Of a stretch of DNA of 64,000 nt, positions 22,966-33,265 are shown piece by piece. Under the pieces are notes generated by a model. The model saw only the letters and a list, made by a program, of their open reading frames with translations, did not search any database and was not told the origin of the DNA. Source of the stretch: Candidatus Accumulibacter sp. 66-26 (GTDB lineage Bacteria; Pseudomonadota; Gammaproteobacteria; Burkholderiales; Rhodocyclaceae). A program made the position numbers and the translations under genes. The DNA lies in assembly GCA_001897745.1 (NCBI GenBank), contig MKUH01000006.1, positions 162,490-226,489 of the forward strand, in the 5' to 3' direction. Numbering within the stretch: the first letter of the stretch is position 1; each line of letters starts with the position of its first letter.

Positions 22966-24921
22966 CTATTGTTCTTCGGCTGCGCGGCGCGCCTTGCGCG
23001 TCTTGCCGCGCAGAAGGAAGCGGCCGGGGTCGACGGCGGCGGCGAGTTCGGCTTCGAGCGGCAGCGGCTCGCCTTCGATCTGGCTGGCCAGAAGTTCGCC
23101 GGCCAGCGCCGACCACACGATGCCGCGCGCGCCGAAGCCGTCGATCAGCCAGAGGCCGGGCTGGCGGGGCATCCGGTCGAGCAGGCGGGCGGGCAGGTCG
23201 GGATTGGCCGCGGCGGCGTCGGCGTCGGCGACCGGGCCGATCATCGGCAGGCGGTCGGGCGACATCGGGCGGAAGCCGACGCGGCCGTCCAGCTTTTCGG
23301 GGTCGTAGCCGGCGGCGTAGCCGGGCAGGATGAAGTTGAGCTTGGCGAGGTTTTCGGCGTGCTCGGCCGTGCGCAGTTCGCTCCCGGCGTCGTCGGCGAT
23401 AGCGGTGGCGCCGGCGCAGCTCAGGCCGTCGACGGCCGGCGTCACGTAGCCGAGGCGGCAGACGACGACCCCGGGGGGCGAGCCGGCGGCGGCCGGCAGG
23501 TGCGAGACCTGGCCGCGTGCGGCGCGCAGCGGTAGGTGGGCGGCGGGGGCGAAGCGCCGGGCGTCGGCGGCGTTGGCGAGCACGAGCACCGGGGCGGCGG
23601 CGATCAGGCGGTCCGCGTCGTCGTAGGCGTGCCAGAGGCCTGCGGCGCGCTCGATGCGCGCGATTTCGGTGCGGAAGTGCGTGCGGATGCGCTCGCCGTG
23701 CCGCGTGACGTTGGCGCGGCAGGCGGCGGGCGGCTGCACCCAGGCGCCGCCGGCGAACCACCAGCCGCCGGCGTCGACCGGCCAGCCGGCGAGACGGGCG
23801 GCTTCGTCGCGCTCGACGTAGCGCAGGTAGTCGGTGGGCGGCTGCCAGGTGTCGACGACGCGCTTCTGCGTCGCCGCGTGCACGTCGTCGCGCGCCAGAT
23901 GCAGGACGCCGGTCAGACCCCAGCGCACGGTCTGGCCGACGGCGGCGAGCGCTGCGAAGTGGCGGCGGGCGTAGAGGAAGCCGGCGCGGGTGAGGCGCGC
24001 CAGCCGGTTGTCGTCGAGCGAGGGAAGCGGGCGCAGGACGCCGGCGACGTTGCCCGAGGCGCCCTGGCCGGGCTCGTCGGCGCGGTCGATCAGGTCGATC
24101 CGCCAGCCGCGCGCGGCGAGGCGCTCGGTGGCGCTGCTGCCGGCGATGCCGGCGCCGATCACGATGGCGCGCCGGTCGGTCGGCGCTTCATGCACGTTGC
24201 CGGGCCGTTGGCCGCGCAGCATTTCGCCCTTGCCGGAATAGCCTTGCGCCTTTTCGAGCGACCAGCCGCCCGCGGCAAGGGCTTCGCGCACGCCGCAGGC
24301 GACCGGCCCGGTGACCAGCGTGGCGCCGGGCGCGGCGAGGCGGGCGAGTTCGCCGAGCAGCGCGGGCGACCAGCGTTCCGGATTCTTCGCCGGCGAGAAG
24401 TCGTCGAGGTAGAAGGCGTCGACGCGTGCGGCGAGCTGCGGCAGCAGCGCGACGGCGTCGCCGAAGACCAGCGTCAGCGTTATGCGGCCGTCGTCGAAAT
24501 GCAGGCGCTGGAAGCCGGGGACGAGCGTCGGCCAGTGCGCGCGCAGTTGCTGCGCGAGCGTCGCCAGGTCCAGGTCGTCGGCCAGACCGGCGTGCAGCGC
24601 GGCGAGGTCGGCGGCGGTGCAGGGGTGTTTTTCGAAGGAGACGAAGTGCAGGCGTGCGCAGCGCGCGTCGTCGGCTTTCCAGGCCGCCCAGGTGGCGAGG
24701 AAGTTGAGGCCGATGCCGAAGCCGGTTTCGGTGACGACGAAGGTTTCGCGTCCCTGCCAGCGTTGCGGCAGGCCGTTGCCGTCGAGAAAGACGTGGCGCG
24801 CCTGTCCGAGTCCGCCCGTGCCAGCGTCCTCGGCGTCGCCGTAGGTCGGCGAATACGGCGTGCCGTCGGGCCGGTAGGCGAGGGCGGCGGGAACGAGGGG
24901 GCGGCGCTCAGTCTCAGTCAT
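22966..24921 (-). CDS. mnmC: Bifunctional tRNA 5-methylaminomethyl-2-thiouridine biosynthesis protein MnmC
   Basis: 651 residues, full length. The N-terminal MnmD methyltransferase part shows FVVTETGFGIGLNFLATWAAW (SAM motif) and VDAFYLDDFSPAKNPERWSP. The C-terminal FAD-dependent oxidase begins at about residue 250 with AIVIGAGIAGSSATERLAARGWRIDLIDR, the dinucleotide-binding motif. Together they convert carboxymethylaminomethyl-U34 to methylaminomethyl-U34 in tRNA wobble positions. Upstream lies lysS on the same strand. Confidence 0.95.
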   Translation of the reverse strand: MTETERRPLVPAALAYRPDGTPYSPTYGDAEDAGTGGLGQARHVFLDGNGLPQRWQGRETFVVTETGFGIGLNFLATWAAWKADDARCARLHFVSFEKHPCTAADLAALHAGLADDLDLATLAQQLRAHWPTLVPGFQRLHFDDGRITLTLVFGDAVALLPQLAARVDAFYLDDFSPAKNPERWSPALLGELARLAAPGATLVTGPVACGVREALAAGGWSLEKAQGYSGKGEMLRGQRPGNVHEAPTDRRAIVIGAGIAGSSATERLAARGWRIDLIDRADEPGQGASGNVAGVLRPLPSLDDNRLARLTRAGFLYARRHFAALAAVGQTVRWGLTGVLHLARDDVHAATQKRVVDTWQPPTDYLRYVERDEAARLAGWPVDAGGWWFAGGAWVQPPAACRANVTRHGERIRTHFRTEIARIERAAGLWHAYDDADRLIAAAPVLVLANAADARRFAPAAHLPLRAARGQVSHLPAAAGSPPGVVVCRLGYVTPAVDGLSCAGATAIADDAGSELRTAEHAENLAKLNFILPGYAAGYDPEKLDGRVGFRPMSPDRLPMIGPVADADAAAANPDLPARLLDRMPRQPGLWLIDGFGARGIVWSALAGELLASQIEGEPLPLEAELAAAVDPGRFLLRGKTRKARRAAEEQ

Positions 24922-25038
24922 GCGGAAGGTGTGGCGGTTCCGTGGCGCGAGCGGTTCGGGGAGGGGGGCGAGCCGGACTTGCGGGGAAGGCCGGCGGCGC
25001 GGGGGCGCGCACCGCCGGTCGTCGGGGCGAAGCGCTGT

Positions 25039-26550
25039 TTACTCGGTGCGCATCTGCGGGAAGAGGATGACGTCGCGGATGTTGGCCGAGTCGGTCAGCA
25101 GCATGACCAGGCGGTCGATGCCGATGCCGCAGCCGCCGGTCGGCGGCAGGCCGTATTCGAGCGCGCGGATGTAGTCGGCGTCGAAATACATCGCTTCCTC
25201 GTCGCCGGCGTCCTTGGCCTTGGCCTGCTCCATGAAGCGCGCGGCCTGGTCTTCCGGGTCGTTCAGCTCGGAGAAGCCGTTGGCGATCTCGCGGCCGACG
25301 ATGAACAGCTCGAAGCGTTCGGTGATCTCGGGATCGCTCGACGAGGCGCGGGCGAGCGGCGAGACTTCGACCGGATAGTCGATGATGAAGGTCGGCTCCC
25401 ACAGTTCGGCTTCGGCGCAGGCTTCGAAAAGCTGCAGCTGCAGGCTGCCGAGGCCGCCCGGCTTGACCGGCTCGCCGAAGGCCTTGATCTTCGCCTTCAG
25501 CCACTCGGCGTCCTTCAGATCGGCGTCGGCGAAGGTCGGATGGTATTTCTGGATCGCCTGCACGATGGTCAGGCGGTGGAAGGGCTTCGAAAGGTCGAGC
25601 GTGCGGCCCTGGTACTCGAACACCTCGGTGCCCAGCGCGTCGCGCGCGGCGTGGCGCAGCAGGCCCTCGGTGAAGTCCATCAGCTTCTTGTACTCGGTGT
25701 AGGCCTCGTAGAACTCCATCATGGTGAACTCGGGGTTGTGCCGCGGGCTGATGCCTTCGTTGCGGAAATTCCGGTTCACCTCGAACACCTTCTCGAAGCC
25801 GCCGACGACGAGGCGCTTGAGGTAGAGCTCGGGCGCGATGCGCAGGTAGAGCTCCATGTCGAGCGCGTTGTGGTGCGTCTTGAACGGCTTGGCCGAGGCG
25901 CCGCCGGGAATCGGGTGCATCATCGGCGTCTCGACTTCGAGGAAGCCGTGGCCGACCATGTAGTTGCGGATCGACTGCACCATGCGGCTGCGCGCGACGA
26001 AGGTGAAGCGCGACTGCTCGTTGGTGATCAGGTCGAGGTAGCGCATGCGGTACTTCTGCTCGACGTCGGTCAGGCCGTGGAACTTCTCGGGCAGCGGACG
26101 CAGCGATTTGGTGAGCAGGCGGATCTCGCTGGCCTTGACGGTCAGTTCGCCGGTCTTGGTCTTCATCAGCGTGCCGACCACGCCGAGGATGTCGCCGAGG
26201 TCCCAGCGCTTGAACTCCGCGTAGACGTCCTCGCCGACGGCGTCGCGCGCGACGTAGAGCTGGATGCGCCCGGAGACGTCCTGGATGGTCGCGAACGAGG
26301 CCTTGCCCATGACGCGCTTGAGCATCATGCGGCCGGCCAGCCGCACTTCGACCGGCATGCCTTCGAGCTGCTCGGCGTCCTTGTCGCCGTACAGTTCGTC
26401 GAGCTTGGCGGCGGTGTTCTCGCGCGAGAAATCGTTCGGGAAGGCGCGGCCGCTCTGGCGCCATTCGGCGAGCTTCTGGCGGCGCTCGGCGATGATGTGG
26501 TTCTCGTCCTGCTGCGGAGCGGCAGGCTGGTTCTGGGTCGGTTCGGACAT
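25039..26550 (-). CDS. lysS: Lysyl-tRNA synthetase, class II
   Basis: 503 residues from ATG 26548-26550. OB-fold anticodon-binding domain [28 protein letters not shown] is followed by class II motifs: [14 protein letters not shown] (motif 1 region), [23 protein letters not shown] (motif 2), and [19 protein letters not shown] (motif 3). It charges tRNA-Lys. It starts 22 bp after the Ivy-like gene and 3 further genes of one strand run prfB, Ivy-like, lysS, so it probably belongs to a single transcript headed by prfB, as the prfB-lysS pair does in many proteobacteria. Confidence 0.96.
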   Translation of the reverse strand: MSEPTQNQPAAPQQDENHIIAERRQKLAEWRQSGRAFPNDFSRENTAAKLDELYGDKDAEQLEGMPVEVRLAGRMMLKRVMGKASFATIQDVSGRIQLYVARDAVGEDVYAEFKRWDLGDILGVVGTLMKTKTGELTVKASEIRLLTKSLRPLPEKFHGLTDVEQKYRMRYLDLITNEQSRFTFVARSRMVQSIRNYMVGHGFLEVETPMMHPIPGGASAKPFKTHHNALDMELYLRIAPELYLKRLVVGGFEKVFEVNRNFRNEGISPRHNPEFTMMEFYEAYTEYKKLMDFTEGLLRHAARDALGTEVFEYQGRTLDLSKPFHRLTIVQAIQKYHPTFADADLKDAEWLKAKIKAFGEPVKPGGLGSLQLQLFEACAEAELWEPTFIIDYPVEVSPLARASSSDPEITERFELFIVGREIANGFSELNDPEDQAARFMEQAKAKDAGDEEAMYFDADYIRALEYGLPPTGGCGIGIDRLVMLLTDSANIRDVILFPQMRTE

Positions 26551-26572
26551 GATCTGTCTCGCGGTCAATGAA

Positions 26573-27073
26573 TCACTGGGGGGCGGCCGGATTGGCGGCG
26601 GCCTGGGCGGCGGCGTGGGCGTCCTGCATGGCGCGTTCCATCAGGAAGTTGCTCGCTTCCTTGCTGGGTTTTCCGTACCACTGCGAGAGGGCGACGCGCA
26701 TGTCGTCGATGTTGTCGCGCGACGGCGGCAGGAAGAAGATGCCGCTTGCCTTTTTCGCCTGCACGTCGAACAGGATGTACAGGCGTTCGTCCTGGCAGCC
26801 CTGTTGGCTGCAGGCCGAGGTGAGGATGTGCGGCTTGCCGCCGATGTCGACGACTTCGGCCGGCGTGCCGGCGGCGAGGCGTTTGGTCCATGTCGGCAGT
26901 TCGAGGTCGCGCACGGCGCTGCGGTAGGCCTTGGCGAACTCGGGCGCCGTCTTCAGCAGCGCTTCGGGCTGCTGGCCGGCGTAGCGCTCGGGCGTGGGCG
27001 TCGCGGCGGCGGCCGGGAGGGCGGCGAGCGCGAGGGAGAGGGACAGGATGGGCAGGAGGAAAGGCTTCTTCAC
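26573..27073 (-). CDS. Ivy-like lysozyme inhibitor, periplasmic
   Basis: 166 residues, GTG start (27071-27073) only 3 bp after prfB, with GGGAG inside the prfB end, so the two are coupled. A signal peptide [23 protein letters not shown] is followed by a domain resembling Ivy: AFAKAYR-type helix ([24 protein letters not shown]), [25 protein letters not shown]. In E. coli Ivy a CKPHDC loop blocks lysozyme; here the same place reads [11 protein letters not shown], with two cysteines spaced four apart but no KPH. Inhibition of vertebrate-type lysozyme is thus uncertain. Confidence 0.75.
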   Translation of the reverse strand: MKKPFLLPILSLSLALAALPAAAATPTPERYAGQQPEALLKTAPEFAKAYRSAVRDLELPTWTKRLAAGTPAEVVDIGGKPHILTSACSQQGCQDERLYILFDVQAKKASGIFFLPPSRDNIDDMRVALSQWYGKPSKEASNFLMERAMQDAHAAAQAAANPAAPQ

Positions 27074-27076
27074 GGT

Positions 27077-28181
27077 TCAGACTCCCTGTTTCAGGCTGGC
27101 TTCGATGAATTGGTCGAGGTCGCCGTCGAGCACGCTCTGCGTATTGCCGACTTCGACGTTGGTGCGCAGGTCCTTGATGCGCGACTGGTCGAGGACGTAG
27201 GAGCGGATCTGGTGGCCCCAGCCAATGTCGGTCTTCGAGTCCTCCAGCTTCTGCTGCTCGGCCTGGCGCTTGCGGATTTCCGCCTCGTACAGGCGCGATT
27301 TGAGCATGGCCATCGCCTCGGCGCGGTTGCGGTGCTGCGAACGGTCGTTCTGGCACTGTACGACGATGCCCGACGGGATGTGCGTGATGCGCACCGCCGA
27401 GTCGGTCTTGTTGATGTGCTGGCCGCCGGCCCCGGAGGCGCGGTAGGTGTCCACGCGCAGGTCGGCCGGGTTGATCTCGATCTCGAAGGAGTCGTCGATT
27501 TCTGGATAGGCGAACACCGAGCAGAAGCTCGTGTGGCGGCGCGCGTTCGAGTCGAAGGGCGACTTGCGCACCAGGCGGTGGATGCCGCACTCGGAGCGCA
27601 GCATGCCGTAGGCGTACTCGCCGGTGAGCTTGATGGTCGCCGTCTTGATGCCGGCGACGTCGCCCTCGGATTCTTCCAGCACCTCGACGCCGAAGCCCTT
27701 GCGTTCGCCGTACTTGAGGTACATGCGCAGCAGCATCGACGCCCAGTCCTGCGCCTCGGTGCCGCCGGCGCCGGCCTGAATGTCGACGAAGCAGTTGAGT
27801 GGGTCGGCCGGGTTGTTGAACATGCGGCGGAATTCGAGGCCGCCGATGTCCTTCTCGATCGTTTCGACGTCGGCGGCGACAGCGTTCAGCGTGTCGTCGT
27901 CGTTTTCCTCGCGCGCCATCTCGAACAGCTCGCCGGCGTCCTTCAGGCCGTCGCCGACGCGGTCGAGCACCAGCACGACGCCTTCCAGCGATTTCTTTTC
28001 CTTGCCGAGTTCCTGCGCGCGTTCGGCGTCGTCCCAGACCTTCGGGTCTTCGAGCTCGCGCGTGACGGCGTTCAGCTGATCGTGCTTCTGATCGTAGTCA
28101 AAGATACCTCCGTAGCTCGGCGGCCCGCTGGGCGAGGTCCGCGAGCCGGTTGGAGAGGGCGTTGAGCTGTTCGGCTTCCAT
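27077..28181 (-). CDS. prfB: Peptide chain release factor 2 (programmed +1 frameshift)
   Basis: 367 residues once the two frames are joined. ATG 28179-28181 begins [16 protein letters not shown]; after 27 codons the frame hits TGA at 28098-28100. Skipping one base continues as [16 protein letters not shown] to 27077. The second part has [23 protein letters not shown] (GGQ-domain entry), the SPF tripeptide in [13 protein letters not shown] and [20 protein letters not shown] with the catalytic GGQ. RF2 recognises UGA and UAA, and the frameshift lets it control its own level. Confidence 0.97.
28097..28111 (-). other. prfB programmed frameshift site
   Basis: On the minus strand GGAGG (28107-28111) lies three bases before CTT, then the in-frame stop TGA and C: the canonical TAT CTT TGA C arrangement with its internal Shine-Dalgarno. 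Confidence 0.95.
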
Positions 28182-28213
28182 GATGGTTTCTTTTGCGCTG
28201 AATTAAACCCGGC

Positions 28214-28219
28214 ATTATA
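28214..28219 (-). promoter_or_regulatory. Possible -10 box of prfB
   Basis: The minus strand reads TATAAT 33 bases before the prfB ATG. No convincing -35 box is seen 17 bp further upstream. Confidence 0.35.
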
Positions 28220-28440
28220 TACGCCGCCGGGCCGTCTCCGGCGGCTTCCCGCGCCATTTTCAGCGCCGTCCGGCGCGCCGGGGCGGCGCTGGTGCGCGCG
28301 CGCCGCGGAATGCACCGCTTCGGTGCGCCGGGCGCCGGCGACGGCCGTCCGCGGCACGTGCCGGAACGCGGAAAGCGTCTCGCCGCGGTCTCGTAGGACA
28401 TTGGCTTGCGAGCTGGCAAGGGGCTTGCTATGGGGAATTC

Positions 28441-30684
28441 ATGGCAACCGAATTGCGCCTCCAGCGGGCTGAAGACATGCACAACGATTCCGACGAGACG
28501 GCCGCCGCGCCGGGCAAGGCAGGGAGACTCCGGACACGTGCCCTGAGCGGGCTGGGCAGCCTGCTGCCCTTCGCCCGGCCGCTGCCGCCCGCCGACTGGG
28601 GGCAGATCGACTGCGCGCGCGTGCTCAAGGTGCTGGTGCGCAACCTCGACGGCATGGTCTTCCGCTGCGCGCTCGACGCCGAATGGACGCTGCATTTCGC
28701 CAGCGAGGGCTGCCACGCGCTGACCGGCTACTGGCCCGAGGAACTGGAGGGCAGCCATGCAATTTCGCTCGAACGGATGACCCACCCCGACGATCGCGCG
28801 CCGACCCGGCAGGCGATCATGGCCGCCGTCGCCGGCGGCTCGCGCTATCGCGTCGAGTACCGCCTGCGCGGCAAGGACGGCAGCGAGAAATGGGTGCTCG
28901 AACGCGGCGCCGGGGTGATCGACGAGCGCGGCGAGCGCGTGCTCGAAGGCTTCATCGAGGATGTGACCGAACAGGTGCGCGGGCAACGTCAGCTCGCCGA
29001 GACCGAGCTGCGCTACCGCAGCATCTTCGAGAACTCGGTGGTCGGCATGTTCCAGACCACGGCCGACGGTCACTACCTGGCCGCCAACCGGGCGCTGGCG
29101 CAGCTCTACGGCTACGAGACGCCGGCCAATCTGGTTGCCAGCCTGCGCGACATCGCGGCGCGCCTCTACGTCGATCCCGGGCGGCGCGACGAGTTCGCGC
29201 GCCTGATCAGCGAGCGCGGCCGGGTGATCGACTTCGAGTCCGAGGTTTATCGCGCCGACGGGAGTCGGATCTGGATCGCCGAGAGCGCGCACGCGGTGCA
29301 CGACGGCGCCGGTGCGCTGCTTTATTACGAGGGAACGGTCGAGGACATCAGCGAGCGCCGGCAGTATCAGGCGCGTCTCGAACACCAGGCGACGCACGAT
29401 CCGTTGACCGGCCTGCCCAACCGCAACCTGCTGCAGGACCGCCTGAGCCAGGCGGTGGCGCTGGCCCGGCGGAGCGGCGGGCGGGTGATGGTCGCCTTCG
29501 TCGATCTCGACAACTTCAAGTTTGTGAACGACAGCCTCGGCCACGCCGCCGGCGACACGCTGCTCGTCGAAAGCGCGCGCCGCCTGCGCGCCAGCCTGCG
29601 CGGCATCGACACCGTGGCGCGCTACGGCGGCGACGAGTTCGTGCTCATCCTGTCCGACCACGCCAGCCTCAACCATGCGGTCAATGCGCTGGAGCGCGTC
29701 AAGCAGGCGATCGCCAAGCCGGTCCTGATCGACGGCCACGAACTGCGCGTCGATTGCAGCATCGGCGTCAGTCTTTACCCGGAGGACGGGGCGGACCTCG
29801 ATACGCTGCTGCGTCATGCCGATATCGCCATGCACCACGCCAAGGAGCAGGGCAAGGGGCAGTTCCAGTTCTTCACCGACGTGCTCAACACCGCCGCGCA
29901 CGAGCGTCTGGCGCTCGAATCGTCGCTGCGCCGCGCGATCGACGGCGGCGAACTGTCCGTCGTCTATCAGCCCAAGGTCGATCCCTACGGCACGCCCTGT
30001 GGCTTCGAGGCGCTGGTGCGCTGGGAAAGCCCCGAGTTCGGTTCGGTTTCGCCGGTGCGCTTCATTCCGCTCGCCGAGGAAACCGGGATGATCCTGCCGA
30101 TCACCGACTTCGTCCTGCGCAACGCCTGCCGCGAGGCGGCGAGCTGGAGTGCGCGCGGGCTGTGCGCGGAAGCCGGGCGCCTGAACGTCGCCGTCAATCT
30201 CTCGGCGCGCCTCTTCAAGGATCCGCAACTGCCGGCGCAGATCGCCGCCGTGCTCGCCGAAAGCGGCCTGCCGGCGCAGCGGCTCGAACTGGAGATCACC
30301 GAGAGCCTGTTGATCGGCGACGTCGAGCAGACGGTGGCGGCGCTCGAAGCGCTCAAGGCGCTCGGCGTGCGCATCGCGATCGACGACTTCGGCACCGGCT
30401 ATTCCTCGCTCGCCTATCTGAAGCGCTTCCCGGTCGATATTCTGAAGATCGACCGCTGCTTCGTCATGGAGTGCGAGCGCGGCGGCGAGGACATGGCCAT
30501 CCCGCGCGCGATCATTTCGCTCGGGCACAGCCTGCGCATGTGCATCGTCGCCGAGGGCGTCGAAAATCCCGCCCAGATGGCGGTGCTCGCCGCGCACGGC
30601 TGCCAGGAATTCCAGGGGTACCTGATCGCCAGGCCGCTGACGCCGGAAGGGGTTGCAGCCTTCCTGCAGGGAGAGCGCCGCTAG
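28441..30684 (+). CDS. PAS-PAS-GGDEF-EAL cyclic-di-GMP protein
   Basis: 747 residues. No membrane helix is obvious, so it is probably cytoplasmic. Two PAS domains (about 60-180 with FRCALDAEWTLHFASEGCHALTGYW, and 185-305 with SIFENSVVGMFQTTADGHYLAAN) precede a GGDEF domain with intact active site RYGGDEFVLIL (about residue 395) and an EAL domain with GFEALVRWE, MELEITESLL-type and DDFGTGYSSLAYLKRFPVD motifs. All catalytic signatures are present, so it could both make and degrade c-di-GMP. It starts 260 bp divergent from prfB and is followed 78 bp later by a second such gene. Confidence 0.92.
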   Translation: MATELRLQRAEDMHNDSDETAAAPGKAGRLRTRALSGLGSLLPFARPLPPADWGQIDCARVLKVLVRNLDGMVFRCALDAEWTLHFASEGCHALTGYWPEELEGSHAISLERMTHPDDRAPTRQAIMAAVAGGSRYRVEYRLRGKDGSEKWVLERGAGVIDERGERVLEGFIEDVTEQVRGQRQLAETELRYRSIFENSVVGMFQTTADGHYLAANRALAQLYGYETPANLVASLRDIAARLYVDPGRRDEFARLISERGRVIDFESEVYRADGSRIWIAESAHAVHDGAGALLYYEGTVEDISERRQYQARLEHQATHDPLTGLPNRNLLQDRLSQAVALARRSGGRVMVAFVDLDNFKFVNDSLGHAAGDTLLVESARRLRASLRGIDTVARYGGDEFVLILSDHASLNHAVNALERVKQAIAKPVLIDGHELRVDCSIGVSLYPEDGADLDTLLRHADIAMHHAKEQGKGQFQFFTDVLNTAAHERLALESSLRRAIDGGELSVVYQPKVDPYGTPCGFEALVRWESPEFGSVSPVRFIPLAEETGMILPITDFVLRNACREAASWSARGLCAEAGRLNVAVNLSARLFKDPQLPAQIAAVLAESGLPAQRLELEITESLLIGDVEQTVAALEALKALGVRIAIDDFGTGYSSLAYLKRFPVDILKIDRCFVMECERGGEDMAIPRAIISLGHSLRMCIVAEGVENPAQMAVLAAHGCQEFQGYLIARPLTPEGVAAFLQGERR

Positions 30685-30761
30685 TTTTCCGATCCAAAGT
30701 GGATGCCGGTTTCTCGGGCATAATCCGGATTTTGTCGCCCTTCGCTGCGGAGTCTGCACGC

Positions 30762-33224
30762 ATGCATTCCGTTCCCGGCGCCGTTCCCTTTCCCGCGCCC
30801 TTGCCTTTCCGCCTGTCCCTGCTCGCGGCGTTGCTGTGGACGCTCGCCCTCGCCGCATCGCTGGCCTGGAACCTGCACAACGCCCGGCAGCAGGCGATGG
30901 ACATGGCCTATGCCGAGGCGCGCGCCAACCTGAACAAGGACATTTCGCTGCGCCGCTGGGGCACCGAGCACGGCGGCGTCTACGTGCCCGTCACCGAAGC
31001 GCAGAAGCCGGTGCCCTGGCTGTCGCACGTGCCGGAGCGCGACGTCGAGACGGCCGACGGACGCCGCCTCACCCTGCTCAATCCGGCCTCGATGCTGCGC
31101 CAGATGATGGATCGCTACGCCGAGCAGTACGGCATCCGCGGCCGCATCATCGGCCTGCGCCAGCTCAATCCCGCCAACGCGCCCGACGCCTGGGAGCGCG
31201 AGCAGCTCGAAGCCTTCACGCGCGGCGAGAAGGACGAGGTGTGGTCGGTCGCCGAACTCGACGGTCAGCCCTACCTGCGCTATCTGCGCGCGATGTTCAT
31301 GGAGCCGGGCTGCGACAAGTGCCATGCCATCCTCGGTTACAAGACCGGCGACATGCGCGGCGCCACCGGGCTCAACCTGCCGCTCGCGCCGTATTACCGG
31401 CAGATCGACGCCAGCCGCCTGAACCTCGGCGTCAGCCACGGCGCCATCTGGCTGCTCGGGCTCGGCGGGATCGCTTGGGCCTGGCGCCAGCTCAGCCGGC
31501 GCGACCGCGAGCGCAAGGACGCGGCGGAGCGCCTGCGCCTCTACGCCAAGGTCTTCCAGCACAGCGGCGAAGCGATCCTGGTCACCGACCGCGACAACCG
31601 CATCGTGGCGATCAACCAGGCGCTGACGCGCTACACCGGCTTCACGCTCGAAGACCTGTACGGCGAGAATCCGCGCATCCTGGCCTCCGGCCACACGCCG
31701 CCCGAGACCTATCAGGAACTGTGGGCGGCCCTCAAGACGAAGGGCTTCTGGCAGGGCGAGCTGTGGGACAGGCGCAAGGACGGCGGCGCCTATCCGAAAT
31801 GGACGGCGATTTCGCTGATCCGCGACGAGGCCGGCGCGGTGACGCACCACATCGCCAGCTTCACCGACATCAGCGAGCGCAAGACGGCCGAGGCGCGCAT
31901 CGACTACCTGGCGCGTCACGACGCGCTGACCGGCCTCTACAACCGCTACAACCTGGAGGGCCGCCTGGCGCAGGCGCTGCTGCAGGCGCGCCGGGCCGGC
32001 GCGCAGGTGGCGCTGATGTTCATCGACATGGACCGCTTCAAGGTGATCAACGACACCCTCGGGCATCACGTCGGCGATCGCCTGCTGGTCGAGGTGGCGC
32101 GCCGCCTCGAAGGCTGCGTGCGCGAGAGCGACATCATCGCGCGGCTCGGCGGCGACGAGTTCGTGGTCGTGCTGACGGGGATGGAGGCCGGGCCGGACGC
32201 GGCGCCGGTGGCCGGCAAGATCCTGCAGGCGCTCGCCGGCGACTACGTGGTCGACGGGAACACGCTGCACTCGGCGGCGAGCATCGGGATCAGCGTTTTC
32301 CCGGCCGACGGCGACGACGGCGAGACCCTGATGAAACACGCCGACACGGCGATGTATCACGCCAAGGAGCAGGGGCGGAACAACTTCCAGTTCTTCACCG
32401 CGAGCATGAACGAGGTGGCCGGCGAGCGCATGCTGCTCGAACGCGATCTGCATGCGGCGCTGCTCGAAGGGCAGTTCGAGGTCCACTACCAGCCGCAGGT
32501 CGATGGGCGCGACGGCAAGCTGCGCGGCGTCGAGGCGCTGGTCCGCTGGCAGCATCCGCAGCGCGGCATGATCCCGCCGCTCAAGTTCATTCCGGTCGCC
32601 GAGGAGGCGGGCATGATCGAAGCGCTCGGCGCCTGGGTGCTCGACGAAGCCTGCCGGCAGCTGGCGGCCTGGCGCGCCGAGGGCGTGGGCGGCGGCCTGC
32701 GCATGGCGGTCAATCTCTCGGCGCACCAGCTGCGCTCGCCGGAGCTGCCCGGGCAGGTGGCGGCGACGATCGCGCGGCACGGCCTGCAGTCGGGCGATCT
32801 CGAACTGGAAGTCACCGAGTCGGTGGCGATGGCTGACCCGGCGCGTGCGATCGACCGGCTGCAGGCGCTGCGCGCGCTCGGCGTCGATCTGGCGATCGAC
32901 GACTTCGGCACCGGCTATTCCTCGCTCGCCTACCTGAAGCTGCTGCCGATCCAGACGCTCAAGCTCGACCGCGCCTTCGTGTGCGACATCGAGACCGACG
33001 CCAACGACGCCGCGATCAGCGCCGCCTCGCTGGCGCTGGCGCACAGCCTCGGCCTGCGCGTCGTGGCCGAGGGCGTCGAAACGGCCGGGCAGCGCGATTT
33101 CCTGGTCGCCCAGCGCTGCGACATCCTGCAGGGTTATCTGTTCGGCCGGCCGCAGCCGGCGGCCTACTGGTCGGCGAACTGGTGCGGCGGGGCCGCGCAA
33201 GCCGAGGTCAGGGCGGAAGCCTGA
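30762..33224 (+). CDS. Haem-sensor (Tll0287-like) PAS-GGDEF-EAL protein
   Basis: 820 residues. A first membrane helix (about 15-40) and a second (about 228-246, GAIWLLGLGGIAWAWRQL) bracket a periplasmic domain with NKDISLRRWGTEHGGVYVP and FMEPGCDKCHAILGYKTGDMRGATGLNLPL, whose C184-x-x-C-H188 is a c-type haem motif. The layout matches DUF3365/Tll0287-like sensors. PAS (about 265-375), GGDEF (RLGGDEFVVVL, about 460) and EAL (VEALVRWQ, about 588) follow, all intact. It likely adjusts c-di-GMP in response to redox or gas signals in the periplasm. ATG 30762, 78 bp after its sister gene. Confidence 0.9.
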   Translation: MHSVPGAVPFPAPLPFRLSLLAALLWTLALAASLAWNLHNARQQAMDMAYAEARANLNKDISLRRWGTEHGGVYVPVTEAQKPVPWLSHVPERDVETADGRRLTLLNPASMLRQMMDRYAEQYGIRGRIIGLRQLNPANAPDAWEREQLEAFTRGEKDEVWSVAELDGQPYLRYLRAMFMEPGCDKCHAILGYKTGDMRGATGLNLPLAPYYRQIDASRLNLGVSHGAIWLLGLGGIAWAWRQLSRRDRERKDAAERLRLYAKVFQHSGEAILVTDRDNRIVAINQALTRYTGFTLEDLYGENPRILASGHTPPETYQELWAALKTKGFWQGELWDRRKDGGAYPKWTAISLIRDEAGAVTHHIASFTDISERKTAEARIDYLARHDALTGLYNRYNLEGRLAQALLQARRAGAQVALMFIDMDRFKVINDTLGHHVGDRLLVEVARRLEGCVRESDIIARLGGDEFVVVLTGMEAGPDAAPVAGKILQALAGDYVVDGNTLHSAASIGISVFPADGDDGETLMKHADTAMYHAKEQGRNNFQFFTASMNEVAGERMLLERDLHAALLEGQFEVHYQPQVDGRDGKLRGVEALVRWQHPQRGMIPPLKFIPVAEEAGMIEALGAWVLDEACRQLAAWRAEGVGGGLRMAVNLSAHQLRSPELPGQVAATIARHGLQSGDLELEVTESVAMADPARAIDRLQALRALGVDLAIDDFGTGYSSLAYLKLLPIQTLKLDRAFVCDIETDANDAAISAASLALAHSLGLRVVAEGVETAGQRDFLVAQRCDILQGYLFGRPQPAAYWSANWCGGAAQAEVRAEA

Positions 33225-33265
33225 GCGTTCCGGCCGTCGCGCCGCCGTCGCCGGGCATTCGCCGG

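Noticed and set aside
23536-26571. 1011-residue plus-strand frame
   Set aside because: Antisense to mnmC and lysS.
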